Source: CAZIRF01 sp964541755 (GTDB lineage Bacteria; Spirochaetota; Spirochaetia; Treponematales; Breznakiellaceae). From it: a stretch of DNA of 50,832 nt. The stretch spans positions 1 to 50,832 of the forward strand of contig CAZIRF010000019.1 of the NCBI GenBank assembly GCA_964541755.1. The letters are read 5' to 3'. The notes beneath the pieces were generated by a model, which ran no database searches, had not been told where the DNA came from, and was given only the letters and a program-made list of their open reading frames with translations. This document shows positions 9,177-17,436 of this stretch, piece after piece (positions within the stretch are counted from its first letter, which is position 1; each line of letters starts with the position of its first letter). A program made the position numbers and the translations under genes.

Positions 9177-9204
9177 AGTGTAGTAATGTGCATCTTCTTG
9201 TCAA
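9177..9204 (-). promoter_or_regulatory. Promoter of the exported FlgT-like protein gene
   Basis: On the minus strand TTGACA (9204-9199) and TACACT (9182-9177) are separated by 16 bases, about 65 bases upstream of the start codon at 9111. This matches a sigma-70-type promoter and lies just outside the end of the MscS gene. Confidence 0.7.
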
Positions 9205-9213
9205 TAGAAGAGC

Positions 9214-10485
9214 CTACTCGCGTGGATTTGCGACACTATTGGCGATAGTTTCCATATTCGCCCCCGAGGGTGCCTGGAAGACGCGCAGTCCGAATTCTCC
9301 CATGACGGCCAAGAGGTGATCGATGATATCGGCCTGGATGGCCTCGTAATTGACCCAAGCCTTGTCCGAACAGAAGAGGTAGAGCTCCAGGGGCAAGCCG
9401 TTCGGATTGCCTTCGAGGTAGCGTACCATGTGGGTAAGCCCCTTCTCGACCATCGGGTGTTCGTCGAGGTAGGCCGATACATAGGCGCGGAAGGTCCCCA
9501 GGTTTGTAAGGGCGCGTCCCGAGACCTTGTCGCTCTTCGCGACCCCAAGGGCCTTGTTGTGGGCCGCGATTTCGTTCTCCTTTTTCTCTATATATGAAGA
9601 CAGGAGCCGCAGCTTGGACAGGCGACGTTTTTCTTCGTCGGTCAAGAAACGTACCGACTGCATGTCGATACTGATGGCCCGTTTTATTCGGCGCCCGGAC
9701 GATTCGCTCATCCCGCGCCAGTTCTTGAAGGAGTCGCTTACCAGGGCGTAGATGGGGATGGTAGTGATGGTCATGTCCCAGTTGCGTACCTTTACCGACT
9801 GCAGGGTTACGTCGATAACGTCGCCATCGGCCCCGTACTTGGGCATCTCTATCCAGTCGCCGATGCGCACCATGTCGTTGCTCGACAGCTGGAAGCTCGA
9901 GACGAGCCCCATGATGGAATCCTTGAAGACGAGCATGAGAACGGCACTCATCGCTCCGAAGCCGCTCAAGATACCAACCGGCGAGATGTTGGCGATTGTG
10001 GTGACGACCAGAATGGCGCCGACTATCCAGACGAAGACCTTGACCATTTGCAGGTAGCCCTTGACCGGTCGTTTGCGGGCCACATCCGGGTTTGCCGCCT
10101 GGTAGATGAGATTGGCCGCGTCGAGGAAGGTCCCGATGCTGTGCGCAGCCATCAGTATGAACCATGCGACCACTGCCCGCCGGAAGAATTCGCTCGCCCC
10201 CTCGAAAACGGGGAAGAATACCGGCGAGAGCGCCAAAATGAGTATGGGCGGAACCATGCGCAGGGCGCGGCGCAAAAAGCCCGATTCAAAGAGGATGTCG
10301 TCCCATCGCGAACGGGTCTTCTCGACGCTCTTTTTGACGATGGTTTTGAGCAGGAGGCCGGTGACAAGGCGTGCGAGAAAGCCCGCGAGAAGGAGGACGA
10401 GTATCGAGGCCAGGGTGGTCAGGCGGCCGGCCATGGCGGCACCGATGCCGAATGTTTCATAGAGGGGTTTGAGTAATTGTTCCAT
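9214..10485 (-). CDS. MscS-family mechanosensitive channel (YbdG-like)
   Basis: The frame is open far upstream, but family similarity begins at ATG 10485 (MEQLLKPLYETFG), giving 423 residues. There are five or so hydrophobic segments in the first 180 residues. A pore helix follows, containing GILSGFGAMSAVLMLVFKD, then the beta domain with DWIEMPKYGADGDVIDV and the TTIPIY turn typical of MscS. The longer C-terminal part resembles the YbdG/miniconductance subgroup. It releases solutes from the cytoplasm on osmotic downshock. It is divergent from a MATE exporter across a 147-bp gap with a long palindrome. The ribosome site is weak (GGTGG). Confidence 0.88.
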   Translation of the reverse strand: MEQLLKPLYETFGIGAAMAGRLTTLASILVLLLAGFLARLVTGLLLKTIVKKSVEKTRSRWDDILFESGFLRRALRMVPPILILALSPVFFPVFEGASEFFRRAVVAWFILMAAHSIGTFLDAANLIYQAANPDVARKRPVKGYLQMVKVFVWIVGAILVVTTIANISPVGILSGFGAMSAVLMLVFKDSIMGLVSSFQLSSNDMVRIGDWIEMPKYGADGDVIDVTLQSVKVRNWDMTITTIPIYALVSDSFKNWRGMSESSGRRIKRAISIDMQSVRFLTDEEKRRLSKLRLLSSYIEKKENEIAAHNKALGVAKSDKVSGRALTNLGTFRAYVSAYLDEHPMVEKGLTHMVRYLEGNPNGLPLELYLFCSDKAWVNYEAIQADIIDHLLAVMGEFGLRVFQAPSGANMETIANSVANPRE

Positions 10486-10550
10486 GCCACCCAGTCTGCC
10501 GGCAGGGAGCGCTCCTGTCAAGAAAAGGGGGGATGGACCCTGGAAGGGTG

Positions 10551-10594
10551 GGGAAGCCGCTCCCAAAAATTTGATAATTTTGGAAGCGGCTCCC
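10551..10594. repeat. Long imperfect palindrome between divergent genes
   Basis: The left arm (10551-10568, starting GGGAAGCCGCTCCC) and right arm (about 10577-10594, ending GAAGCGGCTCCC) pair over about 17 positions with one mismatch and one bulge around an AT-rich centre. No T-run follows on either strand, so it is not an ordinary terminator. It lies between the divergent mscS-type and MATE genes and could be an operator or a structured leader. Confidence 0.7.
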
Positions 10595-10632
10595 TTGCCC
10601 ATGGTTTTATGTGGGCGTATATTCACTCCACC

Positions 10633-12084
10633 ATGAAAACACTCGATGTGAGGTCGGGGCCGATTGCGCCCGCCCTCGTGCGCTTGTCGCTGCCGGTTCT
10701 GGCCGGGCAGGCCTTCAACCTTCTCTACAACCTCGTCGATACCTGGTTCATAGCCCGTATCGACACGGCAGACCCCTGGCTCGTGGGAGCCACCGGCCTG
10801 GTATTCCCCCTCTTCTTCATCCTCATGGCCACAAGCTTCGGGATAACGGGCGGGGTCTCTTCCCTCGTGGCGCGTGCCATAGGGGCGGGTCGTTCCCGGG
10901 AACTTGACCGCACGGCAGAGAGCGGCATTTTCCTCGCCATAGTCGCGAGCGCTCTCTTCCTGCTGCTCATGTATCCCCTGTCGACGCCGCTCCTTTCGCT
11001 CTTTGGCGGAACCGATCAAATGCTCGTCTACGGCAGGGAGTACCTCCACTGGCTTTTGCCGGTCGTTCCCTTCATGCTCTTGAGCGCGGTTTTTACCGGC
11101 ATCTTGCAGGGCGAGGGCCGGCCAAAACACATGATGGTCTCGATGATGATCGGGACGGTGGTGAATATCGTCCTCGACCCACTCCTCATTTTTACTGCCG
11201 GTATGGGTATCGCGGGGGCCGGTCTCGCAACCGCCCTGGGCAATGCCGCCGGCCTTGTCTACCTCGTTATCGTATTCCTCAAGACCACCTCGCAGGTGAA
11301 GATCCATTGGAAGATTTCCTTTGTAAGCCTGCCGGTTGTACGCGAAATATTGCGCGTCGGCCTGCCACAGAGCCTCATGAACTTCCTCTCTTCGCTCTCG
11401 TTCATCTTCTACAACCGCATCATGATCGACATCAATCCCTACAATTTGACCTCCTTCACCCTCTATTCGCGCATGGAGCAGGTCGCCCTCATCCCCATTT
11501 GGTCGCTCTCCAGCGGCCTTGCCACCATCGCCGGACAGGCAGCGGGGGCCCGGGATATCGAGCGCATGCGACGCGCCTCGCGGACGGGCAGCGGGATTGG
11601 CCTCGCGGTTACCGGCACCCTGCTCCTGGGATACGTACTCGCAAGCCCGTGGATCTTCCGCTTCTTCCAGACTGATGCGGAAGTCCTCCGGCTGGCGGCG
11701 ATCATCGCCCCCTGGATGGCGGCCGCGTCCTTCGTGTCCGTGCCCATGTTCATGGTGAATACCGTCATGGGCTCATCCGGTTTTGCGAACTACAGCTTGA
11801 TTCTCACGGCCCTGCGCATCTACGGCCTCAATGTCCCCGCCTGTCTTTTGGGGGCCTATGTTATCGGGCGGGGCGTGACCCCGGTCATGATCGGGATATT
11901 TGTCTCCTCTGTGCTTGCCCTGCTGCTCTCGCTCGGGGCCCAACATATCTTCCTGCGGGCCCTGGAACGGGGACGCCTCAAGATTGCATTTGCCGCAGGA
12001 GAGAATGACGGCGCTGTGGCAGAACTCGCCATGGCAAACACCCCCGCAGAGGATGTCTCTGTGGTGGTCAAAGCAGGAGAATGA
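10633..12084 (+). CDS. MATE-family multidrug/sodium antiporter
   Basis: The ATG at 10633 gives 483 residues starting MKTLDVRSGPIAPALVRLSLP, the usual start of bacterial MATE proteins; the frame is open upstream without similarity. It has about twelve hydrophobic segments in two related halves, with GQAFNLLYNLVDTWF in the first and SLSSGLATIAGQAAGA in the second, as in the NorM/DinF-like branch. It exports organic cations or other toxic compounds in exchange for Na+ or H+. The substrate cannot be told from sequence. The next gene starts one base after its stop, so both are probably one operon. Confidence 0.92.
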   Translation: MKTLDVRSGPIAPALVRLSLPVLAGQAFNLLYNLVDTWFIARIDTADPWLVGATGLVFPLFFILMATSFGITGGVSSLVARAIGAGRSRELDRTAESGIFLAIVASALFLLLMYPLSTPLLSLFGGTDQMLVYGREYLHWLLPVVPFMLLSAVFTGILQGEGRPKHMMVSMMIGTVVNIVLDPLLIFTAGMGIAGAGLATALGNAAGLVYLVIVFLKTTSQVKIHWKISFVSLPVVREILRVGLPQSLMNFLSSLSFIFYNRIMIDINPYNLTSFTLYSRMEQVALIPIWSLSSGLATIAGQAAGARDIERMRRASRTGSGIGLAVTGTLLLGYVLASPWIFRFFQTDAEVLRLAAIIAPWMAAASFVSVPMFMVNTVMGSSGFANYSLILTALRIYGLNVPACLLGAYVIGRGVTPVMIGIFVSSVLALLLSLGAQHIFLRALERGRLKIAFAAGENDGAVAELAMANTPAEDVSVVVKAGE

Positions 12085-12085
12085 C

Positions 12086-12505
12086 ATGAACCGTATTGAA
12101 AAGGCCCCCGAAGGGGCGCGGGTTCTCGTCCTGGGGGCGAGCGACAAGGAAGAGCGCTACGCGAACAAGGCCTTCAAGCTTCTGCGTGAGAATGGCTTCG
12201 AGGTAATCCCCGTACACCCGCGAATCAAGCAGATCGAGGGCGTTGCGGTCCATGCCTCTGTGGGGGATGCTGCCGCAGCCGTGGTTGCGGCCGCAGCCGG
12301 GGCCAGCGCGGTGGATACGGTAACCCTTTACGTCAACGGAGATACCGTCCTTGAAAACGCGGCGGCGATTATCAGCCTTGCCCCGCGCCGGGTCATCATG
12401 AACCCCGGGACGGAGAACGCCGCTGCCGCCAAGATGTTCGCCGACCACGGCATCGAGGTGCTCGAAGCCTGTACCCTGGTCATGCTCAAGACCGGGCAGT
12501 TTTAG
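12086..12505 (+). CDS. CoA-binding domain protein (YccU-like)
   Basis: The 139-residue protein is a single Rossmann-like CoA-binding domain. It begins ARVLVLGASDKEERYANKAF, with FEVIPVHPR at strand 2 and RRVIMNPGTEN later, the pattern of the CoA_binding_2 family (E. coli YccU). Family members bind CoA; their cell role is poorly defined. The ATG at 12086 follows the MATE stop by one base and has only the weak AGCAGGAGA as ribosome site, so it is likely translationally coupled to the MATE gene. Its stop overlaps that of the converging CAP-domain gene by four bases. Confidence 0.85.
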   Translation: MNRIEKAPEGARVLVLGASDKEERYANKAFKLLRENGFEVIPVHPRIKQIEGVAVHASVGDAAAAVVAAAAGASAVDTVTLYVNGDTVLENAAAIISLAPRRVIMNPGTENAAAAKMFADHGIEVLEACTLVMLKTGQF

Positions 12506-13362
12506 TTCGCGGCGGATTCTGCCGCTTCGACCGCCGCTTCCCTGTTCGGGGGGATGGCGGATATCGGTGCTGCGGGGGCGGCTTCGCTCGGGGTGAAGTC
12601 GAGGGCCGTCTCGTAGACCGAACCGTCGAAGCCCATGCTTATGCCGTATGCCCCCGTCCCGTAGTCTTTCTGCGGGATAAAATCGATCGTGAAGGTTTCG
12701 TCGTCCGCAAAGAGGGCCTCGGCCGGGGCCACCCCGGTGTAGTAGCGATTGTTCGACAGGTAATAGCGGGCCCGCCGTTTGGGAAAGGTGATATAGATGG
12801 TCAGGCGCTCCCGGTCTGTGGGCGAGAGGTAGCGGAAGCGCAGGGGGAGCGCCTCGCCAAAGATGGCGGTTTTGTCCGTTTCGAGCAATTCCGCGATGGG
12901 GGTGCCGAAGTTCTGCGTCGAGTAGACGTGGGTATCGGTCTCCTTGCAGCCAACACCCAGGTGGGTGAAGCTCTTTCGCAGGATGTTCGCGCGGTGGCCG
13001 GGCGACTTCATCCAGGCGCTCACAAGCTTGTTGGCGACCGTCTCCTCGTCCGGGCCGAAGTGCATGGCGATATTCTCGCCGGTCGCGCCGATGATGTTCG
13101 GGTAGTACTCGCCCATCCGCTTCGAGGGACTGCGCCGCAGATGGTCCGTGTGCGAGAAGAACCCCTTTTCTACCATATTGACACTGTGAATACGGGCGAT
13201 ATCGTCGAGGGCCGCCATGCGCTCAAGGGCCGGGAGCCCCCGTTTTACGCGCTCATCGTTTGTCAATTCGAATACGCGGTCCTCGACCAGGCGCATGTCC
13301 ATGGCCGCAAGTGTCTCCAGAGCGAGTGCGCCCGTCAGTATCAGCATGAAAATTCTTCGCAT
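12502..13362 (-). CDS. Exported CAP/SCP-domain protein (YkwD-like)
   Basis: From ATG 13362 (ribosome site GGGAGA) the 286-residue protein has a signal peptide and a CAP/SCP domain over about residues 25-160. ELTNDERVKRGLP is the usual helix 1, followed by HSVNMVEKGFFSHTD, GENIAMHFG and WMKSPGHRANIL. The histidine and glutamate positions of the CAP cavity are present. About 110 residues of beta-rich sequence follow, ending in an Ala/Pro/Glu-rich tail. Bacterial family members are secreted and mostly of unknown function; the extra C-terminal domain is not one I recognise. It converges on the CoA-binding gene with overlapping stops. Confidence 0.85.
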   Translation of the reverse strand: MRRIFMLILTGALALETLAAMDMRLVEDRVFELTNDERVKRGLPALERMAALDDIARIHSVNMVEKGFFSHTDHLRRSPSKRMGEYYPNIIGATGENIAMHFGPDEETVANKLVSAWMKSPGHRANILRKSFTHLGVGCKETDTHVYSTQNFGTPIAELLETDKTAIFGEALPLRFRYLSPTDRERLTIYITFPKRRARYYLSNNRYYTGVAPAEALFADDETFTIDFIPQKDYGTGAYGISMGFDGSVYETALDFTPSEAAPAAPISAIPPNREAAVEAAESAAN

Positions 13363-13601
13363 CAATGTCTCCCGCCTGTGCCGCATTCAAACCTGGAGGA
13401 ACGCAGATTGCGTCCCGGCTTTGCGCCAAGGAAAAGAATCGGGGATGGGCTCCCGATCGTCAAGCATCCGGAGGGGGCGGGCCCCTGCGGGCGAAATGTG
13501 GCACAATTCGACCGAATCTGCCCTTTGTGACAAAGCGTGTCCCGTAATGGGGGTGCTTGTTGTATTTGATTTGGGCGGGTAGTATGGTTATATTGGAGTA
13601 A

Positions 13602-15566
13602 ATGATGAAATTGGAAATCAGACGAGCTTCGAATTCTTCTTCTCCCGGGGCCGTGCGCCATCCCTTGAGCCTGAGGTCTATAAGCCTTCTCCTTATCGGC
13701 TCGGTCCTCTTCATTGCCGCGGGGGTTTCGCAGCGTTTCGTACCGCCGTACTTTAACGGTATTATCGCGCAGCTCCAGATCGTGATAAGCATCCTCCTCA
13801 TTTTTGCGAGCCATCGCTATGGCTGGCTGGTGGCCTTGGCCCACAATTTGGTACAGGGCCTTGTGACTACGAGCGTGGTCGTGTTTGGGGGGCGTTTTGA
13901 CGCCATCCCCGGCATCATGATGCCCCTCCTTACAATCCTCATCATTGCCATCATCGCCAGCGACCGCAATTCCCTGTGGCTCAAGCATGAGGAGCTCCTT
14001 TCCAAGCAGCGCGAGCTTGAGGAGGCAAACGAGGCAACCGCCCGCGCCATGAAGGCCAAGAGCGAGTTTCTTTCATCGGCGAGCCATGAGCTGCGGACCC
14101 CCATGAACAACATCATGGGCTATCTGGAGCTCATGAGCCACGGCATTTTGCCCGCCGAACAACGCGAGTATCTCGAAACGGTGACGATGAATGCCCGAAA
14201 TCTTGTGGACCTTCTCAACGATATCCTGGACCTTTCGAAGATTGAAAACGGCCACCTCGACATCGTCTACAAGAACTTCATTCCCGAGGAGAGTCTGCGC
14301 GCCACCCTGCGGCTCTTCGAACCGACACTGGCCAATCGCGATTTGCGCCTCCATGTCGAAGTGGGGGAGACCCCCCTCTGCCAGGGTGATCCCGTCCGTT
14401 TGGGGCAGGTTCTCGTCAACCTCTTGGGTAATGCCATGAAGTTCACTCCGCGCGGCGGCAGCATTCGGGTGAAGGCTTCCATGGCGGAACGGGACGAGGG
14501 GTATTGGCTGACGGTTTCGGTGGCGGATACCGGCATAGGTATTCCGCGCGAAAAACAGGCGTCTATTTTTGAGCCCTTCGTCCAGGTGGCCCCTTCGGGG
14601 CCCGAGCCCCTGCGCGGAACCGGTTTGGGGCTTGCCATCAGCGCGCAACTGGTAAAGAAGATGGGGGGCGAGCTGATAGTCGAGAGCCGGCCCGGGGCGG
14701 GGAGCACCTTCTCGTTTGGCGTCCCCCTCAATCCGGCCTGCTGCGACGAACCCGGCAGTGTGGCCTGCGAGGATCAAGCGCAGAGTTTTGCCGGCAAGGG
14801 GCTTACCGTCCTCGTGGCGGAGGATACCCCCGATTCCCTCAAGCTTCTCACCCTCATGCTGCGGGAGCTGGGCCTGGCCGTGGTCTCTGCCCAGGATGGC
14901 GCGGAGGCCTTTACCCGGTACCGGGAGCGCCCCTGCGACCTGCTCATACTTGACGGGCAGATGCCGGGCCTGACCGGCCGCGAGGCGACGCTCAAGGTGC
15001 GGGAGTACGAGCACCAGAACGGATTGCCAAGTGCCCCCATTATCATTTTGAGTGCGAATATCGACGAGCAAGAGCGCGTTGCCTATCTGGAAGCGGGGGC
15101 CTCCCTGAGTTTGGTCAAACCGGTGTCCATGACGGCCCTTTCCCGCCATTTGGCGCGGCTTCTGCCGGGCGGAGAGGAGACGATTGCGGAAGTTCCGCAA
15201 AAGGGCTCTGCCCCCGTCGACTACCTGGGGCGGGCTTCGGCAAAAATCGGGCTTCCCGTTTCTGCAATCGAGGACATCTTTGCCGATTTCGTGCGCGATC
15301 TTCCCGATTACCTGGAGGCCATTGCCCTGGCCCTCGAGCCCGTGAATCGCAGCGACCTTTCGCGGGCGGCCCATCGCCTGCGGGGTGCGGCCGCGACCCT
15401 TGTCCTTGACGAGTTGAAGAGCCTCGCGGGCAACCTGGAAAAACGGGCCGAATTCGATGAGCGTGCCGCCCTTGCCATTGTGTATGCGGAAATACGTGCG
15501 CAGGCGGGCAAGATTATGGAGTGGTATTTGGCGCGCAGCAAACGGGGCGCCGTCCGCGAGGATTGA
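13602..15566 (+). CDS. Hybrid sensor histidine kinase with receiver and HPt domains
   Basis: It has 654 residues. Several transmembrane segments occupy about residues 25-120, followed by a short coiled coil (about 128-155). The kinase core has the phosphorylated histidine in SHELRTPMNN (His about 162), an N-box LGNAMKF, G1 DTGIGIP and G2 GTGLGLA. A receiver domain follows with the acceptor in LILDGQMPG (Asp about 451), then an HPt domain with AAHRLRGAA (His about 591). It is therefore a complete His-Asp-His phosphorelay, but no response regulator is encoded beside it. The sensory part has no extracytoplasmic domain, so the signal may be membrane-borne. ATG codons at 13602 and 13605 are both possible with GGAG at 13595. 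Confidence 0.92.
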   Translation: MMKLEIRRASNSSSPGAVRHPLSLRSISLLLIGSVLFIAAGVSQRFVPPYFNGIIAQLQIVISILLIFASHRYGWLVALAHNLVQGLVTTSVVVFGGRFDAIPGIMMPLLTILIIAIIASDRNSLWLKHEELLSKQRELEEANEATARAMKAKSEFLSSASHELRTPMNNIMGYLELMSHGILPAEQREYLETVTMNARNLVDLLNDILDLSKIENGHLDIVYKNFIPEESLRATLRLFEPTLANRDLRLHVEVGETPLCQGDPVRLGQVLVNLLGNAMKFTPRGGSIRVKASMAERDEGYWLTVSVADTGIGIPREKQASIFEPFVQVAPSGPEPLRGTGLGLAISAQLVKKMGGELIVESRPGAGSTFSFGVPLNPACCDEPGSVACEDQAQSFAGKGLTVLVAEDTPDSLKLLTLMLRELGLAVVSAQDGAEAFTRYRERPCDLLILDGQMPGLTGREATLKVREYEHQNGLPSAPIIILSANIDEQERVAYLEAGASLSLVKPVSMTALSRHLARLLPGGEETIAEVPQKGSAPVDYLGRASAKIGLPVSAIEDIFADFVRDLPDYLEAIALALEPVNRSDLSRAAHRLRGAAATLVLDELKSLAGNLEKRAEFDERAALAIVYAEIRAQAGKIMEWYLARSKRGAVRED

Positions 15567-15601
15567 AACTCCTCCTGCAGGCTTCTTGTTACGGGGGCCA
15601 A

Positions 15602-16678
15602 CTAGCGGCGCAGACGCAGCCCCATGTGCAGGTTCAGCCCCTGGAAGGCCGCCCCGCCGCCGCCCCCGTCTTTAAGTGGATAGGTTCCCGCGTAGCTCAG
15701 GGTGCTCAAGGTGTACGCGACGGTGTCGCCGCGCAGGATGCTCGTATGCAGGTACTTTGCATCGATGAAGAGACTCGTGTGTCTCCCGGTTTGTACCGAA
15801 ACGCCCCCGCCAATTTCCACGGCCGCCCCGCCGCTTGTGTAATCGAAGAAGCGTGCATTTCGCAGAATATGGTCGTCCACCCCCGTGCAGGAGAGCCAGG
15901 GGTAGAGGGCGGCATTGAGCGACAGTTCAACGCGTTCGCCAGCCTGCCAGGCCAGGGCCAGGCGGGCGAAGGGCATGAGCCACTCCTGCCGGTAGATGAT
16001 GCCGGTGCCGCTCATTGCGTATGATTCATCTTCTTCGTTCAGTTCGGGGTAGATACCTCCCGGGGGAAGGTAATCTGGATACCAGGAGTAGTGAATGTAC
16101 CCGTCCCGGGCCTCCCAGTGGAGCCAGCGGTAGCGAAAGCCCGCCTCAAGCGAGAGGCGGGGGCGGGTTGGGGCATCTTCTTTCCCGGGGACGGCAAAGG
16201 TCCAGCCCAGGCTTCCCTCGAGGTCGACGGATTCCATGAGGATGTTGTCGTGCCGCGAGTAGTGGGTCAGCCAGTCGTCGCTCGTGACGGTCGGGGTTTG
16301 GAAGACATTCATCCAGTCGCGGTCGGTCATGTACCCGGTTTTGCCGGGGAGGCCCGCGTCGAAGGCGGCGCGAAACGTGAAGCCCGTCGGGGCCTCCCAG
16401 TCCAGGGCGAGGCCGGCCCCGGCAGAGGGCATGAGGGGCCAGAGGAGCTCGCTCCCGATAATACTGTTTACGTAGACGTACTCGCGGCCCTCACCAAAGC
16501 TCAAATTCGTGGCAAGGTCGAAGGAGAAGCGGCCCTTGGGTGTTTCAAGGGCCGGTGCGGGCGGGGTGATGCCGCTTGTGGGGGTGTCACTCGCATCGGC
16601 GCCGTGCAGAGCGGCGGGGCTGGTGGCGAGGAAGTAGAGAAAGAGGCAGCCGGACAGGGCGCGAGCTCTTGCGGACAT
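15602..16678 (-). CDS. Omptin-like outer-membrane protease
   Basis: ATG 16678 gives 358 residues with a signal peptide ending near LHGADA; the frame is open 25 codons upstream without a signal. GYMTDRDWMN matches the omptin segment that carries the first catalytic Asp pair, followed by WLTHYSRHDN like the conserved WxxxS.H of OmpT. Later GVDDHILRN matches the Asp-x-His pair. The chain alternates as a beta-barrel and ends MGLRLRR rather than in a terminal aromatic residue. Omptins cleave between dibasic residues of proteins and peptides at the cell surface. The family is known mainly from Proteobacteria. No ribosome site is obvious. Confidence 0.72.
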   Translation of the reverse strand: MSARARALSGCLFLYFLATSPAALHGADASDTPTSGITPPAPALETPKGRFSFDLATNLSFGEGREYVYVNSIIGSELLWPLMPSAGAGLALDWEAPTGFTFRAAFDAGLPGKTGYMTDRDWMNVFQTPTVTSDDWLTHYSRHDNILMESVDLEGSLGWTFAVPGKEDAPTRPRLSLEAGFRYRWLHWEARDGYIHYSWYPDYLPPGGIYPELNEEDESYAMSGTGIIYRQEWLMPFARLALAWQAGERVELSLNAALYPWLSCTGVDDHILRNARFFDYTSGGAAVEIGGGVSVQTGRHTSLFIDAKYLHTSILRGDTVAYTLSTLSYAGTYPLKDGGGGGAAFQGLNLHMGLRLRR

Positions 16679-16745
16679 GGCGGGAATGGTATCACATGGG
16701 GTTGATTTCGTGCATCGGAAAAATCTGCGCGACTCAACTATCAGT

Positions 16746-16912
16746 AGAGGCAAATCAAAATCGGTTATTTTAATTTGCCTCTTAGGCGAGTAAATTGCAT
16801 ATCATTATATAGTATGGATATGCAATTTATTCGCCGACATATATTCATGGTTACTCTTTCAAAACTCACAGAGTTTTGAAAGAGTATCAGTATATATTGC
16901 TTTATATATACT
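16746..16912. repeat. Four tandem palindromes upstream of the permease genes
   Basis: Four successive inverted repeats fill this stretch. First, GAGGCAAATCAAAAT (16747-16761) with 16767-16781, one mismatch. Second, GGCGAGTAAATTGCATAT (16785-16802) with 16818-16835, one mismatch. Third, TACTCTTTCAAAACTC (16852-16867) with 16871-16886, perfect with a three-base loop. Fourth, AGTATATA (16889-16896) with 16905-16912, perfect. None is followed by a T-run. The 263-bp gap between the omptin and permease genes holds nothing else recognised except a CTATCAGTA motif overlapping the first arm. Confidence 0.85.
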
Positions 16913-16941
16913 AAAATAGTAATGTATAAGCAGGAGGATTT

Positions 16942-17436
16942 GTGGATACCATCATCATGTATGTGGTGGCCCTGGTGCTCTTTGCCCTGTCCTTTGCAAG
17001 GGATCGCGCAAAGACCAAAATGGCCGTCAAGAAGGGCCTCAAGGCCATAGAGGGCATTTTGCCGCAGTTCCTCGCGGTCATCGTGATCATCGCCTTGGTC
17101 CTTTCGGTTCTGGACGCCAAGGCTATATCGAAGGTCCTGGGCGAGGAATCGGGCTTCTTCGGGTTTTTCATGGCCAGCCTCGCGGGGGCGGTAACGCTCA
17201 TCCCGGGCTTTGTGGCCTTTCCCGCCGCCGGCGAGCTCCTCAAGAACGGGGCGGGGGTACTGCAGATAGCGGCCTTTGTCTCCTCGCTCATGATGGTGGG
17301 GATCATCACCCTGCCCATGGAGATGGTGACCTTTGGTAAAAAGGCGGCCATTTTGCGCAATGTCCTGGCCTTTGTGTTTTCGCTCCTCGCCGCTTTCTTT
17401 GTGGCCTGGATAGTTTCCCTTGGGGGTGCTGCATGA
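16942..17436 (+). CDS. DUF318-type permease, first half (164 aa)
   Basis: Translation probably starts at GTG 16942, four bases after a perfect AGGAGG. The 164-residue protein is almost entirely hydrophobic (four to five helices) with one short basic loop (RDRAKTKMAVKKGLK). Together with the next gene it resembles the two halves of the COG0701/DUF318 (ArsP-like) permease family, here encoded separately. PGFVAFPAAGELLKNG corresponds to the conserved re-entrant Pro-rich loop. The two genes overlap as ATGA and so are co-translated, presumably forming a heteromeric inner-membrane permease. The substrate is unknown; some relatives move organoarsenicals. Confidence 0.7.
   Translation: MDTIIMYVVALVLFALSFARDRAKTKMAVKKGLKAIEGILPQFLAVIVIIALVLSVLDAKAISKVLGEESGFFGFFMASLAGAVTLIPGFVAFPAAGELLKNGAGVLQIAAFVSSLMMVGIITLPMEMVTFGKKAAILRNVLAFVFSLLAAFFVAWIVSLGGAA

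Noticed and set aside
10486..11307. 274-codon upstream extension of the MscS gene
   Set aside because: The extension lies antisense to the MATE gene, is rich in charged low-complexity sequence, and MscS similarity starts only at ATG 10485.
13339..13353. Extra copy of the CTATCRGYAT-like motif
   Set aside because: It lies inside the signal-peptide codons of the CAP-domain gene (Met-Leu-Ile-Leu-Thr), as does a similar match near 38444, so codon choice for hydrophobic residues explains it.
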